From the NCBI GenBank assembly GCA_036502005.1, contig DASXZH010000076.1, positions 32,939 to 96,938 on the forward strand: a stretch of 64,000 nt of DNA. Reading direction: 5' to 3'. Source of the DNA: DASXZH01 sp036502005 (GTDB lineage Bacteria; Armatimonadota; Fimbriimonadia; Fimbriimonadales; Fimbriimonadaceae). Numbering within the stretch: the first letter of the stretch is position 1; every line of letters begins with the position of its first letter. The notes under the pieces are model-generated. The model was not told the origin of the DNA. It saw only the letters and a program-made list of their open reading frames with translations, and did no database searches. The position numbers were made by a program, and so were the translations under genes. Positions 42,010-51,430 of the stretch are shown here, piece after piece.

Positions 42010-45000
42010 CTAGGACACGGCTACCGCGTAGAAGTTGTTCCCATTCACGAAACCACTTGCAAGCGTTTGTGAGCCTGTTTTCGTGTTGCCCATCGAATCC
42101 GTGTAAGTCACGTTGATGGTTACTCCAACGCCAGATTGCTGGCTCGTGAATATCACGTTGCCGCTGCTGTCCGTGGTTTGAACAGCCGATGTTGCGCCAC
42201 CGCTATAGGTGAGCGTAACGGATGCCCCGGTGAGAGGATTACCGGACTGGTCGGTCACAGCGATACTCACATGGGCGCTCTGGGCGTTATGCGCCGGCGA
42301 AAGCTGGATCGCAGCCGAGTTGGTGCCGGGATTAAATGTCTGGCTCGGGCTTGTGCCAAACCAGACGGTTCCGGTTCCATCCACATAGTAGGCCGAGACC
42401 GTCGCTGAGTCGGCCAAGATGAGCGTGTTGAAGGTCGCTGTACCTGTGCCGTCCGTAAGATTCGGCCCAACAAACTGGCCCGTTTGATAGGCGATGGTCA
42501 CCTGTGCCCCGCTCACCGCGACGCCGTTTAGAGTGACAGCGGTTGCCAACGAGGCAGGCACATTGACCACGATCGGCGAAACAACCTGCTCGGGCGGGTC
42601 GGAGGCCACAGAGATCTGCTCCGTTCCAGTCCACTGCCCTACACCTGGGTCATTGTAGACAGCGGTGAGGGTCATATTCCCAGTGTTGCTTTCGCGATTC
42701 GCAACGTAGTTGCCGTTCTGATCGGTTGTAACGGTGTACGAAGCAAACCCGCCGCCAGTGAGGGTCACCTGCACTCCACCAAGAGTTGTTCCGTTCTGAT
42801 CGACGACCTTACCAGCGATCGAACTTGTATCTAGAACCAAGTTCACGGTCGTCGACTGATTGGAGACAATTGTGATATTGATGGCTTGCGAAAAGATTCC
42901 GCCAACCAGAGTTCCCGTGTAGGTTCCAGGGGGAGCCGCGCCGATGTTGAAGTTCCCATTGGAGTCCGTTGTGGCCGATATCGAGGCCGGACCGGACAAC
43001 GTTATTTGAGCGCCGGGGACAGGTGACTGGCTAATGCTGCCAACAACCGTACCCTGGACGCTGCCGGGCTGAGGCACGAGCGCCGCATTCGCTCCCATGG
43101 TGGCAGCCGCCGTAACGGCCACTGTCAACGATAAGGTTTGGTAACCGGTATCGCTGAAAGTGAACGTGTAGGTACCGGGGATCAGGTTCTGCACTAGATA
43201 CTGTCCAGCCAGGTTGGTGGTGGTGGTTGCGACAACGTTATTGTTGAAGTCAATCACGGTGACAGTAGCGTTGATCAACGAGCTGTTCGTTGAAGAGTCA
43301 ATTACTTCGCCGTCGATAGCGCCGTAATCGCTGTTGACCGTTAGGTAAACCGAGTTGCTGCCGGAAGCAAAGACTTGCCCCGTGGACGCCGTCCTGCCAT
43401 CGGTGGTAAGTACACTCACGGCCGCAGAAACTGCGGCAGGCTGGCTGGCGATCGAAACGCTACCGCTTGCATTAGTCGTTCCAGTTGAAATGAGGTTGTA
43501 CCCGGGATAGGTTAGGGTCACGGTGGCACCGCTTATGCCGTTACCGAAATTATCACTTACCTGGACATTTGCAGTAGCGCTCAACGGTGCAAGACTCACA
43601 TTATAGGTGCTGTTGGCCGACACCTGGTTCGCATAGGTTAGATAGTTGTTATTGGTAAAGGTTAGGGTATAGGTTTGAAGACCAAGACCCCCAACGGAGT
43701 AACCCGAAGGCGTGCTCGTGGTTGTACCAACCACATTTCCGTGACTATCGGTCACCGTCACTACAACGCCACTGACCGCGTTGCCAAGATTGGCGTCGGT
43801 GATCGTTCCGGAGATCATGGCGTTGTTTATCGGCGGAATAGCCAAGCTGATATTTGTCGTCGTCTGAGCCGGGAAAGCTTGGGGCGTGCTGCTGACGGAG
43901 CGCCCCGTGCCATCTCCGGCTTCTGCAGTAACGGTGCCAACAACACCGGCGGGCTGCCCTGAGAAGGTGGCAACACCCATGGAGTTTGTGGTTACCGTTG
44001 TCGAGGTAGTGCCGTTAGAATAAGCGATCGAGACAGACGCGCCAACGGCCGGAACACCGGCATCGGTGACGGTCACCATCACCGCAGCTTGAGTTGAACT
44101 TACAGTGACAAGGCTTACCGACTCAGCGGTCGTTCCTCCAGGCGTGACCGCTACGCCGCCAACGGCGCTCGTTACATAGCTTGCGAGCGAGAACGTCATG
44201 GAATAGGTTCCCGCCGTTAGCCCTGTGATGTTATAAGTGCCGCCTGCGCCGGTAAGAGCCGAAGTGACGACCGCGTTAGAGGCATTTAGAACTACGACAT
44301 CAACGCCCGCCAAAGAAGCGTTGCTTGCGTTAGTGACCGTTCCTGAAATAGAGCCGGTTTGAATGGTGGGAAGGGTCACCGTAATGGTGTTGTTGCCCAC
44401 CACAAAACCAGAACTGTTCGCCGTTGCCGTGCGGCCAGAGCCGTCCGTTGTTGTGGCTACAATCGTTGCGGCAACGCCCGTGGGCTGGTTCGTAAACTGC
44501 GCGGCGCCGTTGCCATTGGTCGTTTGCTGATAAGTTGCGCCGCCTGAATAGGAGATCGTGACATTCACATTAGCGGTGGGATTGTGACTCGAATCAACCA
44601 CTTTCACAGTTACATTTGCAGTTGGAGGCGGCGGAACGGGCCTCAGAAACTCCGTTAGCACTTGAACGCTGCCGAACGGAAGAAAAACATCCTGGCTGGC
44701 AGTGTAGTAGCCCGTGCGCGTGTAAGTGAGCTTGTAAATGCCGGCCGGCTCGTTGTGGAAAACGTAGCTGCCATCAGAGAGCGTGTAGGTTGTGGCTGGC
44801 AGGCCGCAACCTAAGATATTTGTTAGCGTTACCTCTACGCCGGTAAGTGGCGCGTTGCTGGAGCTATCCACATACCCTGTTAAATCGCCAATGAATACGG
44901 GTGGGGGGACATCGCTGGGACGTGCCGGCTGAACCAGAACCGAATCAACAGAAAGTTCGATTGATTCAGTGTGGGGCGGAGTAACCGTATCCAAAACGGA

Positions 45001-45492
45001 ATTGCCGGGAGGTGCGACAGCGGAGCCCTGCAAACCTCGGGTGGGAAACATCCAGTGATAGCTGACGGAGAAGGAATTGGGGTTGGTAACCGTGAAGGTG
45101 ACTTCTTTCTTCTCGTCTCGCTGCGGGATCTCGGTAGCAGTCAGGAGTGGCACCATCTGGGCATTTAGCTGTTCGGTCGCTTTGTCCAGAAAGATATACG
45201 ACTGCATAACCGCATTGTCGAACCCGGTTTTGGTGAACTGAACCTGATAAATGCCGGCAGGGAGCCCGGTGACGGAGTAATTGCCGCTTGCATCGGTCTT
45301 GACGCTAGCCAGAATTTGGCTGGGAAAAAGAGCCCGGCTAACCATCACGAAAGCACCCGAAACAGGTCCGGAGGGCGCATTCGGCCCGGCGACAGTGACG
45401 TTACCCTGTATGGTAGTCGATGCTAATGCTAGTTGACAACAAAGGCTAATAATTAGCCCTAGAAAGACGCGAAAACCCCTAAACCCGCTCAT
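42010..45492 (-). CDS. Large secreted repeat protein: carboxypeptidase-regulatory-like and Big-type beta domains
   Basis: About 1160 residues from the ATG at 45492, which follows GGGAGGTTTGAGG. Signal peptide MSGFRGFRVFLGLIISLCCQLALAS. The rest is at least 12 beta-sandwich repeats of about 75-85 residues, alternating between CarboxypepD_reg-like units (ISGTVTNASNASLAGVDVVV ... GTYNITGLTAGTYSMTFS) and Big_1/invasin-like units (VMVTVTDAGVPAVGASVSIAY ... GVATFSGQPAG). No sorting signal, membrane anchor or catalytic domain is seen. Likely an extracellular adhesin or surface stalk. Copies are diverged rather than identical, so it is an old array. Confidence 0.85.
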   Translation of the reverse strand: MSGFRGFRVFLGLIISLCCQLALASTTIQGNVTVAGPNAPSGPVSGAFVMVSRALFPSQILASVKTDASGNYSVTGLPAGIYQVQFTKTGFDNAVMQSYIFLDKATEQLNAQMVPLLTATEIPQRDEKKEVTFTVTNPNSFSVSYHWMFPTRGLQGSAVAPPGNSVLDTVTPPHTESIELSVDSVLVQPARPSDVPPPVFIGDLTGYVDSSSNAPLTGVEVTLTNILGCGLPATTYTLSDGSYVFHNEPAGIYKLTYTRTGYYTASQDVFLPFGSVQVLTEFLRPVPPPPTANVTVKVVDSSHNPTANVNVTISYSGGATYQQTTNGNGAAQFTNQPTGVAATIVATTTDGSGRTATANSSGFVVGNNTITVTLPTIQTGSISGTVTNASNASLAGVDVVVLNASNAVVTSALTGAGGTYNITGLTAGTYSMTFSLASYVTSAVGGVAVTPGGTTAESVSLVTVSSTQAAVMVTVTDAGVPAVGASVSIAYSNGTTSTTVTTNSMGVATFSGQPAGVVGTVTAEAGDGTGRSVSSTPQAFPAQTTTNISLAIPPINNAMISGTITDANLGNAVSGVVVTVTDSHGNVVGTTTSTPSGYSVGGLGLQTYTLTFTNNNYLTYANQVSANSTYNVSLAPLSATANVQVSDNFGNGISGATVTLTYPGYNLISTGTTNASGSVSIASQPAAVSAAVSVLTTDGRTASTGQVFASGSNSVYLTVNSDYGAIDGEVIDSSTNSSLINATVTVIDFNNNVVATTTTNLAGQYLVQNLIPGTYTFTFSDTGYQTLSLTVAVTAAATMGANAALVPQPGSVQGTVVGSISQSPVPGAQITLSGPASISATTDSNGNFNIGAAPPGTYTGTLVGGIFSQAINITIVSNQSTTVNLVLDTSSIAGKVVDQNGTTLGGVQVTLTGGGFASYTVTTDQNGNYVANRESNTGNMTLTAVYNDPGVGQWTGTEQISVASDPPEQVVSPIVVNVPASLATAVTLNGVAVSGAQVTIAYQTGQFVGPNLTDGTGTATFNTLILADSATVSAYYVDGTGTVWFGTSPSQTFNPGTNSAAIQLSPAHNAQSAHVSIAVTDQSGNPLTGASVTLTYSGGATSAVQTTDSSGNVIFTSQQSGVGVTINVTYTDSMGNTKTGSQTLASGFVNGNNFYAVAVS

Positions 45493-45652
45493 CCTCAAAC
45501 CTCCCAAAACCTTAAGGACGCAGCATGCCGCGCCCACGCTTCCCCTACAATCAGTGTAACACAGGAATCCGCATGCAGCCTATCAATGTTTGCGTTAGTA
45601 ACAGGTTTTTTATGACCCAACAGATAGTGTCGGATACGGTATAGCTAGGGGG

Positions 45653-45676
45653 AAGAACGTAGAACGTAGAACGTGG
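45653..45676. repeat. GAACGTA tandem tract
   Basis: Three copies of GAACGTA (AGAACGTAGAACGTAGAACG). The 399-base gap 45493-45891 holds, besides this, CCTAGAAAATAG after it and no supported gene; 45493-45600 presumably carries the promoter of the surface-protein gene but no clear box was recognised. Confidence 0.7.
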
Positions 45677-45879
45677 ACCCTAGAAAATAGAGAGCTGATT
45701 TCAAACACCCGCTCTCGGTCCCCTTATGTGCTGATCGCGCAAATTGTTAATCGGCCAAAGACCCCTGGACCGCGCACCATGCGAAGGAGTGGTGCCCCCT
45801 TTTAGCGAGGAACGAGCGAAACTGGAAGCGGGTTACTGGTGGCAGTCCCACGGTTCCCTAAGTGAGAGACCTCCGTTCC

Positions 45880-45908
45880 CCGTTCTCCGTTCTAAGTTCT
45901 CCACTTCC
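45880..45908. repeat. CCGTTCTAAGTTCTCC dispersed tract, copy 2
   Basis: CTCCGTTCCCCGTTCTCCGT followed by TCTAAGTTCTCC; the same string occurs at 23997-24016. Here the tract supplies the stop codon and last three codons (WRT) of the gene ending at 45892, as the other copy abuts the end of the PadR gene. Confidence 0.7.
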
Positions 45909-46740
45909 CCAGGCCGGCCACCCAATAAATCGGAGCCCCTATTGCGATTGCCCAAAGCGGGGACAGCAACTTGAGGCCCGAAACCCCAAGTAATAAAGCC
46001 AACAAAATCCCGCTAAGTAGGGCCATGACCTGGGCGCTTTGGACTCGCAATGGCTGCAATCGGGCGATGGACTTGTCGTCGAGGCACTCGACCTTGCTTC
46101 CTTCGATGAATATCGGAGTAAAACAGGCCGTGAAAGCCAAGGCGATGAGGCATGCATTTGCGTTTTGCGCCCCGTAGGAACCTGCCCAGCGTAGCAACAC
46201 AGCGCCAACGGCTGCGATTACGGCAAGACCGGCCACCAAGAATTGGCGCTGGCTCTTCGGTCCGATCCATGCGTCAAGGAAGAAACTGCCTGCCGTTAAA
46301 TACAAAATTGCGACCCCGAACGCCTTACTCAACCAAACGGCCAAGGCAAGAGTTATACACGAATCCAAAACGCTGGCGGGCGCACCGGTGGTGCGATTCA
46401 CGGTCCGGGATATAAGGAGGAGCCAAAACAACAGCCCTACACTGGGTAACCCGAAGAGACCCAAGGCAACAACTGAAAATATCACAGCGACAAAGGCAGA
46501 AAGGTCGTGATCGGGATCAAGTTCTCTGCCCAGAGCCCAAGTAAGAAAAACAGCGAGCTCAGCTTTGAGCCCCCAAAACAGGTCGTCCAGAATCGCACCG
46601 CCGCTCGCGATACGGATGGCAGCGGCCACAAGAATCACCGCTAGCGTAATCAAGGCAATCGCTTTGTTCGTCTTGTAGCGAAAGTCAACTGGGCGACCGA
46701 TCGTAGAAAGTTGCTGCATGGGCGAGCGTGCCGATACCAC
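45892..46740 (-). CDS. Polytopic membrane protein of unknown function, last gene of the polysaccharide operon
   Basis: About 282 residues with eight or nine hydrophobic spans and few polar stretches (for example IALITLAVILVAAAIRIA, VAVIFSVVALGLFGLPSVGLLFWLLL, FLVAGLAVIAAVGAVLL). No family is recognised. The start is GTG at 46740, with an ATG at 46719 as an alternative. It follows ugd by 30 bases. A role in export or membrane modification of the polysaccharide is inferred only from context. Confidence 0.6.
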   Translation of the reverse strand: MVSARSPMQQLSTIGRPVDFRYKTNKAIALITLAVILVAAAIRIASGGAILDDLFWGLKAELAVFLTWALGRELDPDHDLSAFVAVIFSVVALGLFGLPSVGLLFWLLLISRTVNRTTGAPASVLDSCITLALAVWLSKAFGVAILYLTAGSFFLDAWIGPKSQRQFLVAGLAVIAAVGAVLLRWAGSYGAQNANACLIALAFTACFTPIFIEGSKVECLDDKSIARLQPLRVQSAQVMALLSGILLALLLGVSGLKLLSPLWAIAIGAPIYWVAGLGKWRT

Positions 46741-46770
46741 GGATACTACGAAAAACGCTTGCCCGTATTT

Positions 46771-48114
46771 CTACCCGACGTAAAGTTGAAGTCGCTCGTC
46801 ACTCGTCTCTCGAGTGGACTCGCCGATCACATGGTATTCAAACCCTGCTTGTTCGACGGTTGCCCGGTCGTAGATCCGGCGCCCATCATAGAGAAGGCCT
46901 TGATTCATGGTAGAACGCATGCGCCCCAAATCCATATTTCTAAATTCGTTCCATTCGGTGACCAAGATCAACGCATCGGCATCGATCGCCACATCGTAAA
47001 GTCCGTCGGCATATTCCAGTTGATTGTTTGGAGGGCAGGCTGCCTTCATGTTGGCGGTGGCAACCGGATCGAAAGCCCGTACGAACCCTCCCCCGGCAAC
47101 GATTCTTTCTATCACCTCGATCGACTTGGCATCTCGGATGTCATCGGTGTTTGGCTTAAAAGCTAAACCAAGCATAGCGATTTTCTTGCCATTAAATCCG
47201 CCGAGACGAAATTCCATCCGTTCCAGAAACAACCTTGTTTGATCCTTATTGATGTCAATGACCGCTTTAAGGAGAGGCAAATCATATCCGTATGAGTTGG
47301 CTGTTGCGAGGAGACCGGTTACGTCCTTTGGGAAGCATGAGCCTCCCCACCCGAGACCGGCATGGAGAAACTGGGTGCCTATTCTCGAATCTGCACCAAT
47401 TCCCTTGGCAACGTCCCCTACATTCGCCCCGGCAAGCTCGCAGAGTTGACTCATGGCGTTAATGAATGAGATCTTCATGGCCAAGAAGGAGTTGCTGGCG
47501 TATTTTATTAGCTCTGCCGAATGCAAGTCCGTAAGGAGCATCGGGCGCTCAAGAGGGGCGTAAAGCTCGACGAGCTTTAGAGCAGCGCTTCTTTTAGAAG
47601 CGCCAATGATTACCCGATCGGGTTCAAAAGTGTCGCGAATTGCCGATCCCTCGCGCAGGAACTCGGGGCTGCTAACAACATCAATGCAATCTGCAGGGGC
47701 GCCATTTTCGAGAAGGATCTTCTCTACAAGATCACCGGTTCCAACAGGCACCGTCGATTTATTGACGATAACCTTCTTTTCGTTGATACCCTTGCCAATC
47801 TCGGCGGCCGCTTCCCTAACCTGGGTCAGATCGGGCGCGCCATCTTCGCCGGGAGGAGTGCCGACGGCAATAAAAATAACCTCGCTAGCTCTGGTTGCTT
47901 CTAGAATCGAGGCCGTAACTTTAAATCGGCCCTCCGAAACGCCACGTTTTAATAGTTCTTCGAGGCCAGGTTCATAAATCGTAGGAATGCCCTGTTTGAG
48001 CTTTTCAACCTTTTCAGGATCTTTATCGACGCAGATAACATCGTGCCCGAATTCCGCCAGGACAACCCCTGTGACGAGCCCGACATAACCGGTCCCAATG
48101 ACTGCGATTCTCAT
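46771..48114 (-). CDS. ugd: UDP-glucose 6-dehydrogenase
   Basis: Oxidises UDP-glucose to UDP-glucuronate with two NAD. Rossmann loop IAVIGTGYVGLVTG at 3-16, catalytic Cys260 in GLGWGGSCFPKD, KYASNSFLAMKISFINAM, LGLAFKPNTDDIRDAKS. Length 447 is normal. It supplies a uronic-acid donor for the glycosyltransferases in the same operon. Confidence 0.95.
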   Translation of the reverse strand: MRIAVIGTGYVGLVTGVVLAEFGHDVICVDKDPEKVEKLKQGIPTIYEPGLEELLKRGVSEGRFKVTASILEATRASEVIFIAVGTPPGEDGAPDLTQVREAAAEIGKGINEKKVIVNKSTVPVGTGDLVEKILLENGAPADCIDVVSSPEFLREGSAIRDTFEPDRVIIGASKRSAALKLVELYAPLERPMLLTDLHSAELIKYASNSFLAMKISFINAMSQLCELAGANVGDVAKGIGADSRIGTQFLHAGLGWGGSCFPKDVTGLLATANSYGYDLPLLKAVIDINKDQTRLFLERMEFRLGGFNGKKIAMLGLAFKPNTDDIRDAKSIEVIERIVAGGGFVRAFDPVATANMKAACPPNNQLEYADGLYDVAIDADALILVTEWNEFRNMDLGRMRSTMNQGLLYDGRRIYDRATVEQAGFEYHVIGESTRETSDERLQLYVG

Positions 48115-48222
48115 CCCTTTTCAACTAAACGAGCAATATGTTTACCAAACGAAGTATGGCGACGAACCCCAATCTTCGACTGCATTTGGAACGACACTGT
48201 TCCAAAAATCTAGTTTCCCTCG

Positions 48223-51200
48223 CTAAAAACCGACACTTGCATATCCGGTGTTCTGCGCTGTGTCTCGCAAATGGCCATCGCTCCGATCCCATTCCAGAAC
48301 CATCATGCTAACAGGCTCGTACGCAACCTTAAAATTGTCTTTTACGAACTTAGTTAGCATTCCGTTAGTGTCCGCACCCGGCTCTGTCAGGTTCTGAGTC
48401 TGAAGCACGATCCACACCCGGTCGCTATTGGCGAGGACCTCGCGCAGCTTGTCGGTATTGTCGATCACAATTGCGCCGGAGTTTCTCTCCCGCATGACGC
48501 CATCCGAGCCCATGTATTTGAAAATCGAGCCTTTCTTGGGCTTGATTACATAGTCGCAGCGCCCAAGATCATAAAGTGCGGCCTCCGGAGAAAAGAACAC
48601 GAGCTTATCGCTGGGCTTTACCTGTCCTTTCAAAAACTCCGTGCAAGAGGTTAAATCGCGAATCGCATTCTGTTCGCCGGCCTCCCAGGTGCGAGCCGGG
48701 CGGTAGCCGACCACCAAAAGGACGATGCAGGAAACGCCAACGAATCCGCGTGTTGCGAAAGCCGCGAAGCGGCCCGAGGTTGCTTCTATCAGTTTCGGCA
48801 GAGCATTTATAAACTCATCGATGCAGCACGCGACCGTGATAAGGACCATCGGCCCAAGAAAAACAACGTATCTTGGCGTCGGCCTGGAAACGATCATGTC
48901 CACGACGGTAAGCGACACAAACGATGAGATGTAGAGGAAAGACCACCAGGTCCAGCCCTTCCTAAACGCCTGAGCACGGGTAACCACCGATCCAGTCCAC
49001 GAGAAGAATGCCCATAACGCGCCCGCAAGATAGGCTACGCCGCAAACCAGAAGGCTTCGTTCGTAGCCGTCTAAGAGCATCGAGGGCAATACATCGAGCA
49101 CATCGGCATGGAATGCAATCGGCGAAACCGATTCTGAATCGACATACGGCAGTGCCGTTTGGCAGTAGCGGTAATAGGCAAGAGCATCTAAGCCGATCAC
49201 GCCGATTGCGAAGATTCCGGCCACCAAGGACCAACCCCGGAACCAACGCCGCAAATCTCCCGAAAGGAAGATGATTACGAAAAGAGCGGGCAACAGCCCG
49301 ACGGCAAACTCTTGACTAAGATAGGCGGCCGCAAAAGACAGCAAAGTCGCAACCTTGTACCACTGCTTTTCCGGCACTTGAAGAGAGCGCCAAAGATAAT
49401 AGAAACATAAAGTTGCAAAGAAAGTGAGCTGCGAATAGAATCTAATCTCCCTCGCAAAGTACAGCAGCAATGGGCACAAAGCGATCAAAGCGGCAGCAAG
49501 CAGGGCTGCTTTTAGGCCCTTCATTTGTCTTAGCCAAACAAAGGCCAACACCACCGTTGCAAGATGCCAAATGACCGAGAGGAAGACAAGAACATCTTTG
49601 TTCCCCGCTCCTCCAAAGAGCATGAAGAAGGCCAAGAGGTAGTGATAAAGCGCGCTGCGGGTGTAAATGATGCCCGTGTTTTCGAACACAGGAACGCCAT
49701 GATGGACGATCCCTCTAGCGGCAACCATCGAGACGTACTCGTCGGCGAGCAAGCCTTGGCTTGCCAGGCCATGGAAACAGTACATGGCGCTTGCGACCAG
49801 AAGCCCTACTAAGACCACGTAGGAAAAGATGAGCTTGATCGTGTAGGAAGGAACCCTTGAAGGTGACTTCCTTTCGAAAGCGTGCGGCAACCAGGAAAAC
49901 AGCGGAATGAGCGTCGCCAAAATCGCGATGAAGAGCGTGATCCACATGACCCGAGCCGCGAATGCAGACGAGGCATAGAAAGGGTCTTCGTTTGATGGCG
50001 TAAGAATCAGTTGGATCAGCAACCCGGCGCTAAGTGCCATGGCAGGCAATGCAGAGGGAATTCTCGCCAGGAACGAAGCCCGGGGGCTGTCTTTGGGTCT
50101 TGGAATAAACGCGGAAATAATCCCTAACAGGAGCAATGCTAAGAATGAGAGCACCGAGTATTCCGCAAAGCGATAGAAACCCGGGATGCCGTCTTTTACT
50201 TTAAGGCCGAAACCATCGACGCTGTCAACCTGAGACGCATAGGAAATGGTGGAATCGATAAGGCTGGGTGTGAACTGGCCGGATATGCCAACCCTGGAAA
50301 CCCAATCTGAGTTGGTCGCGATAGGAATCGAGTCGTTGTCCGAGATAACGTTTCCATCCATCCAGAGGCTTTCTTTATTTCTTAGCTCAAGAATGGGTGA
50401 CTGATGAAGGGTCACGGAAATCTCGTTGTCTCCTTCGTGGAAAACGTTCCTCATCAGAACTGAGCGCACAAAGGTTTTGAACTTCGCGGTTGGATAAGTG
50501 CCCCGCTCGTCCTCAACCGCTTCCACCCGGGAAATGGCGTCGGTGTCGCCTCTTTGGGCGGCCATTCCCGTGCGGTACCTCATCAGCATAGAGGTGCCGT
50601 ATACAAGTCGCCCATTTATCGCGATATCAAAGTCGTTCGGCGTACCTACTCGCAGCCATGCGATCTGATCGTCGCTCGGGACATGTATCGTTTTCTTGAA
50701 AACGATTGGCCCCATGGCCGGATTTGAAGGCGTAATATAAAACCCATTTACAGGAGCGATCAAGGGAGCGACCGGGCCATCGGCGGGAATATTCCCAGCC
50801 AGGCCGGTATCCTGCGCCTTTGGCCAAGAAGCATCCGTGAAATAGGCATTGTCCCAATTGGCGTTGCCAATCTTGTCTTCGTGCGGGTAACAGGTCCAGC
50901 TGGTATCGCTGAGAATTGGGGTTGCAGATGCGGTTTGGATTTCGCCCTGAACCAGCAGTCGCGGGGTTCCCACATCGGACTGAACCTTCACCGTGATCAC
51001 ATTGCGACCGGGGCGCAGATAAGACTTGATATCGTAAATGCGAGCGTAGGCATCGTGCCTGGAATAGCCAAGCTCGGTGTAAATGCTCTGTTCTTGGTCC
51101 CAGGTGGCGAACTTGCTGGCAAGGAAGAAGGGTTTATGCAGGCGCAAGCCGTTGATTTTCAGCTCGTAAAAATTGTCCGCCGCTAAGGCGATATAGGCGC

Positions 51201-51429
51201 TTCTCGCGCCATCTGTAAGCAGAATTTCCTTTCGGAAACAGGCTGTGCTTCCGGTGAACGGAGCCTTGATCCAGTTCGTTCGCCAAGGAAAAGCGAAATA
51301 GTCCAGTTGGGAGTTATCATTCGCGTTCCACAGGAAATAACCGCCAAGCAAGGACGCCAGCACGAGTGAAAATAAAGCCAACAGAGTCAGCCTCTTCGAG
51401 CGAGGTGGTCTAATGCCTTCCCTTGCCAT
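48223..51429 (-). CDS. GT-C (PMT_2/ArnT-like) glycosyltransferase fused to rhamnosidase-type beta-sandwich domains
   Basis: About 1069 residues; ATG at 51429 with GGAGG, one base after the previous stop. A membrane anchor (about 14-34) leads to an extracytoplasmic part (45-400) with two beta-sandwich modules: FRKEILLTDGARSAYIALAA ... LRPGRNVITVKVQ resembles the N-terminal carbohydrate-binding domain of family 78 rhamnosidases. From about 420 at least ten membrane helices follow, with the GT-C motif LADEYVSMVAARGIVHHG (Asp-Glu at 562-563) and FAREIRFYSQLTF, as in GT39/GT83 lipid-linked sugar transferases. The C-terminal 130 residues are periplasmic. A lipid-phosphate sugar donor, perhaps from the GT2 in the operon, is inferred. 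Confidence 0.8.
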   Translation of the reverse strand: MAREGIRPPRSKRLTLLALFSLVLASLLGGYFLWNANDNSQLDYFAFPWRTNWIKAPFTGSTACFRKEILLTDGARSAYIALAADNFYELKINGLRLHKPFFLASKFATWDQEQSIYTELGYSRHDAYARIYDIKSYLRPGRNVITVKVQSDVGTPRLLVQGEIQTASATPILSDTSWTCYPHEDKIGNANWDNAYFTDASWPKAQDTGLAGNIPADGPVAPLIAPVNGFYITPSNPAMGPIVFKKTIHVPSDDQIAWLRVGTPNDFDIAINGRLVYGTSMLMRYRTGMAAQRGDTDAISRVEAVEDERGTYPTAKFKTFVRSVLMRNVFHEGDNEISVTLHQSPILELRNKESLWMDGNVISDNDSIPIATNSDWVSRVGISGQFTPSLIDSTISYASQVDSVDGFGLKVKDGIPGFYRFAEYSVLSFLALLLLGIISAFIPRPKDSPRASFLARIPSALPAMALSAGLLIQLILTPSNEDPFYASSAFAARVMWITLFIAILATLIPLFSWLPHAFERKSPSRVPSYTIKLIFSYVVLVGLLVASAMYCFHGLASQGLLADEYVSMVAARGIVHHGVPVFENTGIIYTRSALYHYLLAFFMLFGGAGNKDVLVFLSVIWHLATVVLAFVWLRQMKGLKAALLAAALIALCPLLLYFAREIRFYSQLTFFATLCFYYLWRSLQVPEKQWYKVATLLSFAAAYLSQEFAVGLLPALFVIIFLSGDLRRWFRGWSLVAGIFAIGVIGLDALAYYRYCQTALPYVDSESVSPIAFHADVLDVLPSMLLDGYERSLLVCGVAYLAGALWAFFSWTGSVVTRAQAFRKGWTWWSFLYISSFVSLTVVDMIVSRPTPRYVVFLGPMVLITVACCIDEFINALPKLIEATSGRFAAFATRGFVGVSCIVLLVVGYRPARTWEAGEQNAIRDLTSCTEFLKGQVKPSDKLVFFSPEAALYDLGRCDYVIKPKKGSIFKYMGSDGVMRERNSGAIVIDNTDKLREVLANSDRVWIVLQTQNLTEPGADTNGMLTKFVKDNFKVAYEPVSMMVLEWDRSDGHLRDTAQNTGYASVGF

Positions 51430-51430
51430 G

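Noticed and set aside
41562..42072. Frames on both strands in the gap before the large surface-protein gene
   Set aside because: They derive from degenerate tandem tracts and the terminator hairpin; the plus-strand frame runs into the coding end of the surface protein.
48576..49274. Several plus-strand frames inside the GT-C gene
   Set aside because: Arg/Pro-rich shadow translations of a well-supported gene.
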